Assembly (NCBI GenBank): GCA_028698215.1
Contig: JAQVDY010000003.1
Coordinates: forward strand, 70,001 to 127,843
From: Actinomycetota bacterium
GTDB lineage: Bacteria > Actinomycetota > Humimicrobiia > Humimicrobiales > Humimicrobiaceae
Direction of reading: 5' to 3'
DNA: 57,843 nt
Below the pieces are notes generated by a model, which was not told the DNA's origin, did not search any database, and worked only from the letters and a program-made list of their open reading frames with translations. A program made the translations under genes and the position numbers. Shown one piece after another: positions 57,462-57,843 of the stretch; position 1 is the stretch's first letter; each line of letters starts with the position of its first letter.

Positions 57462-57843
57462 ATGAGAAGGTTATATGAATATCTGCATAGGGATCAAAGA
57501 GGTTTCACCTTGGTGGAGTTGCTCATAGTGGTAATTATATTGGCTGTACTATCCGGAATTGCTGTTCCCAGCTATATGGCACTGCGTAACCGTGCCCGGA
57601 AGTCAGCTACTGAAAATGAAATGAGAAACATTGCTACTGCTTTGGAGCTATATCAAGCCGATAACGAGTCTTACCCTGCCAGTAGCGATATTGATGCCTT
57701 GGCTACAGATTTAGTGGACTATATGGCTAACATGCCCACCACTGATGCTTGGGATAATGCTTATAGCTACAGTGCTACTGATACGGGTTACACTTTAACC
57801 AGCAATGGTGCAGATGGCACTAGCGGAAATGATGATGACATCC
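57462..57843 (+). CDS. Type IV pilin / GspG-like pseudopilin, partial (runs off the window)
   Basis: The first 127 residues are present and the 3' end lies beyond the window. The leader MRRLYEYLHRDQRG is followed by the prepilin cleavage site G/FTLVELLIVVIILAVLSGIA, with Phe as mature residue 1 and Glu5 present. The later part (AVPSYMALRNRARKSATENEMRNI, LELYQADNESYPAS, TTDAWDNAYSYSATDTGYTL) resembles GspG-type pseudopilins with a short C-terminal domain and a DDD-like Ca2+-site tail (GTSGNDDDI). Probably the structural pilin for PilT/PilC encoded just upstream. Confidence 0.9.
   Translation, partial: MRRLYEYLHRDQRGFTLVELLIVVIILAVLSGIAVPSYMALRNRARKSATENEMRNIATALELYQADNESYPASSDIDALATDLVDYMANMPTTDAWDNAYSYSATDTGYTLTSNGADGTSGNDDDI

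Overview
The window comes from an uncultured-looking, AT-rich (roughly 35-40% GC by eye), anaerobic bacterium. Evidence for a bacterium is the 23S-5S rRNA order, the SecDF/YajC, RuvABC and AlaRS-RuvX-MltG gene sets, and the type IV pilus genes. An oxygen-averse, fermentative or H2-cycling life is suggested by a group 3b-type [NiFe] hydrogenase with its maturation genes. Gene order resembles Firmicutes (alaS-ruvX-mltG-trmR-trhP) and the yebC-ruvCAB-queA-tgt-yajC-secDF-recJ-relA-hisS-aspS chain seen in Firmicutes, deep Actinobacteria and candidate phyla. GTP-type PEPCK is common in actinobacterial lineages, but I do not see an obvious large insertion in the 23S region where high-GC Actinobacteria carry one. 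Phylum is left open.

Layout. 1-2284: 3' two thirds of a 23S rRNA gene and a 5S gene. 2539-5663: GTP-PEPCK and a convergent DUF1015 protein. 5801-15753: hydrogenase region, with hypB, hydBGDA and a maturation protease on the plus strand and hypF-hypC-hypD-hypE on the minus strand. 15887-19477: a small ribbon-helix-helix regulator, a membrane-anchored CBM9-like protein and an EF-G paralogue. 19674-38123: a long housekeeping block on one strand (lemA, htpX, pdxST, yebC, ruvCAB, queA, tgt, yajC, secDF, recJ, relA/spoT, an MBL hydrolase, hisS, aspS). 38134-47629: an accessory catabolic cluster. 47685-47880: a probable structured non-coding RNA. 47903-53785: alaS-ruvX-mltG-trmR-trhP. 53818-57843: acylphosphatase, aroE, pilT, pilC and the start of a pilin.

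The most interesting part is 38134-47629. It encodes two DHDPS/NAL-family aldolases, two D-2-hydroxyacid dehydrogenases, an FGGY sugar kinase, a GntR regulator with a clear operator, an L-fucose-isomerase-like enzyme, a non-acylating aldehyde dehydrogenase and a BMC-H microcompartment shell protein. The second aldolase has an extra C-terminal region of about 90 residues: a five-cysteine segment and then a terminal amphipathic helix that looks like an encapsulation peptide. I infer an aldolase-centred metabolosome in which a sugar-derived keto acid is cleaved inside a shell to pyruvate and an aldehyde. The substrate is unknown, and the remaining shell genes must lie outside the window.

Other points: a 196-nt RNA candidate upstream of alaS whose predicted start coincides with the closing helix; hypE and ruvB that appear to start at AUU and AUC behind good Shine-Dalgarno sequences; and a perfect 16-bp hairpin followed by a T run inside the 5' end of the hydrogenase protease gene. 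The hydrogenase and its Hyp factors (HypA is not in the window) could recycle reductant between NAD(P)H and H2 for the fermentative pathways. QueA, Tgt, TrmR and TrhP together give two tRNA wobble-base modification routes.
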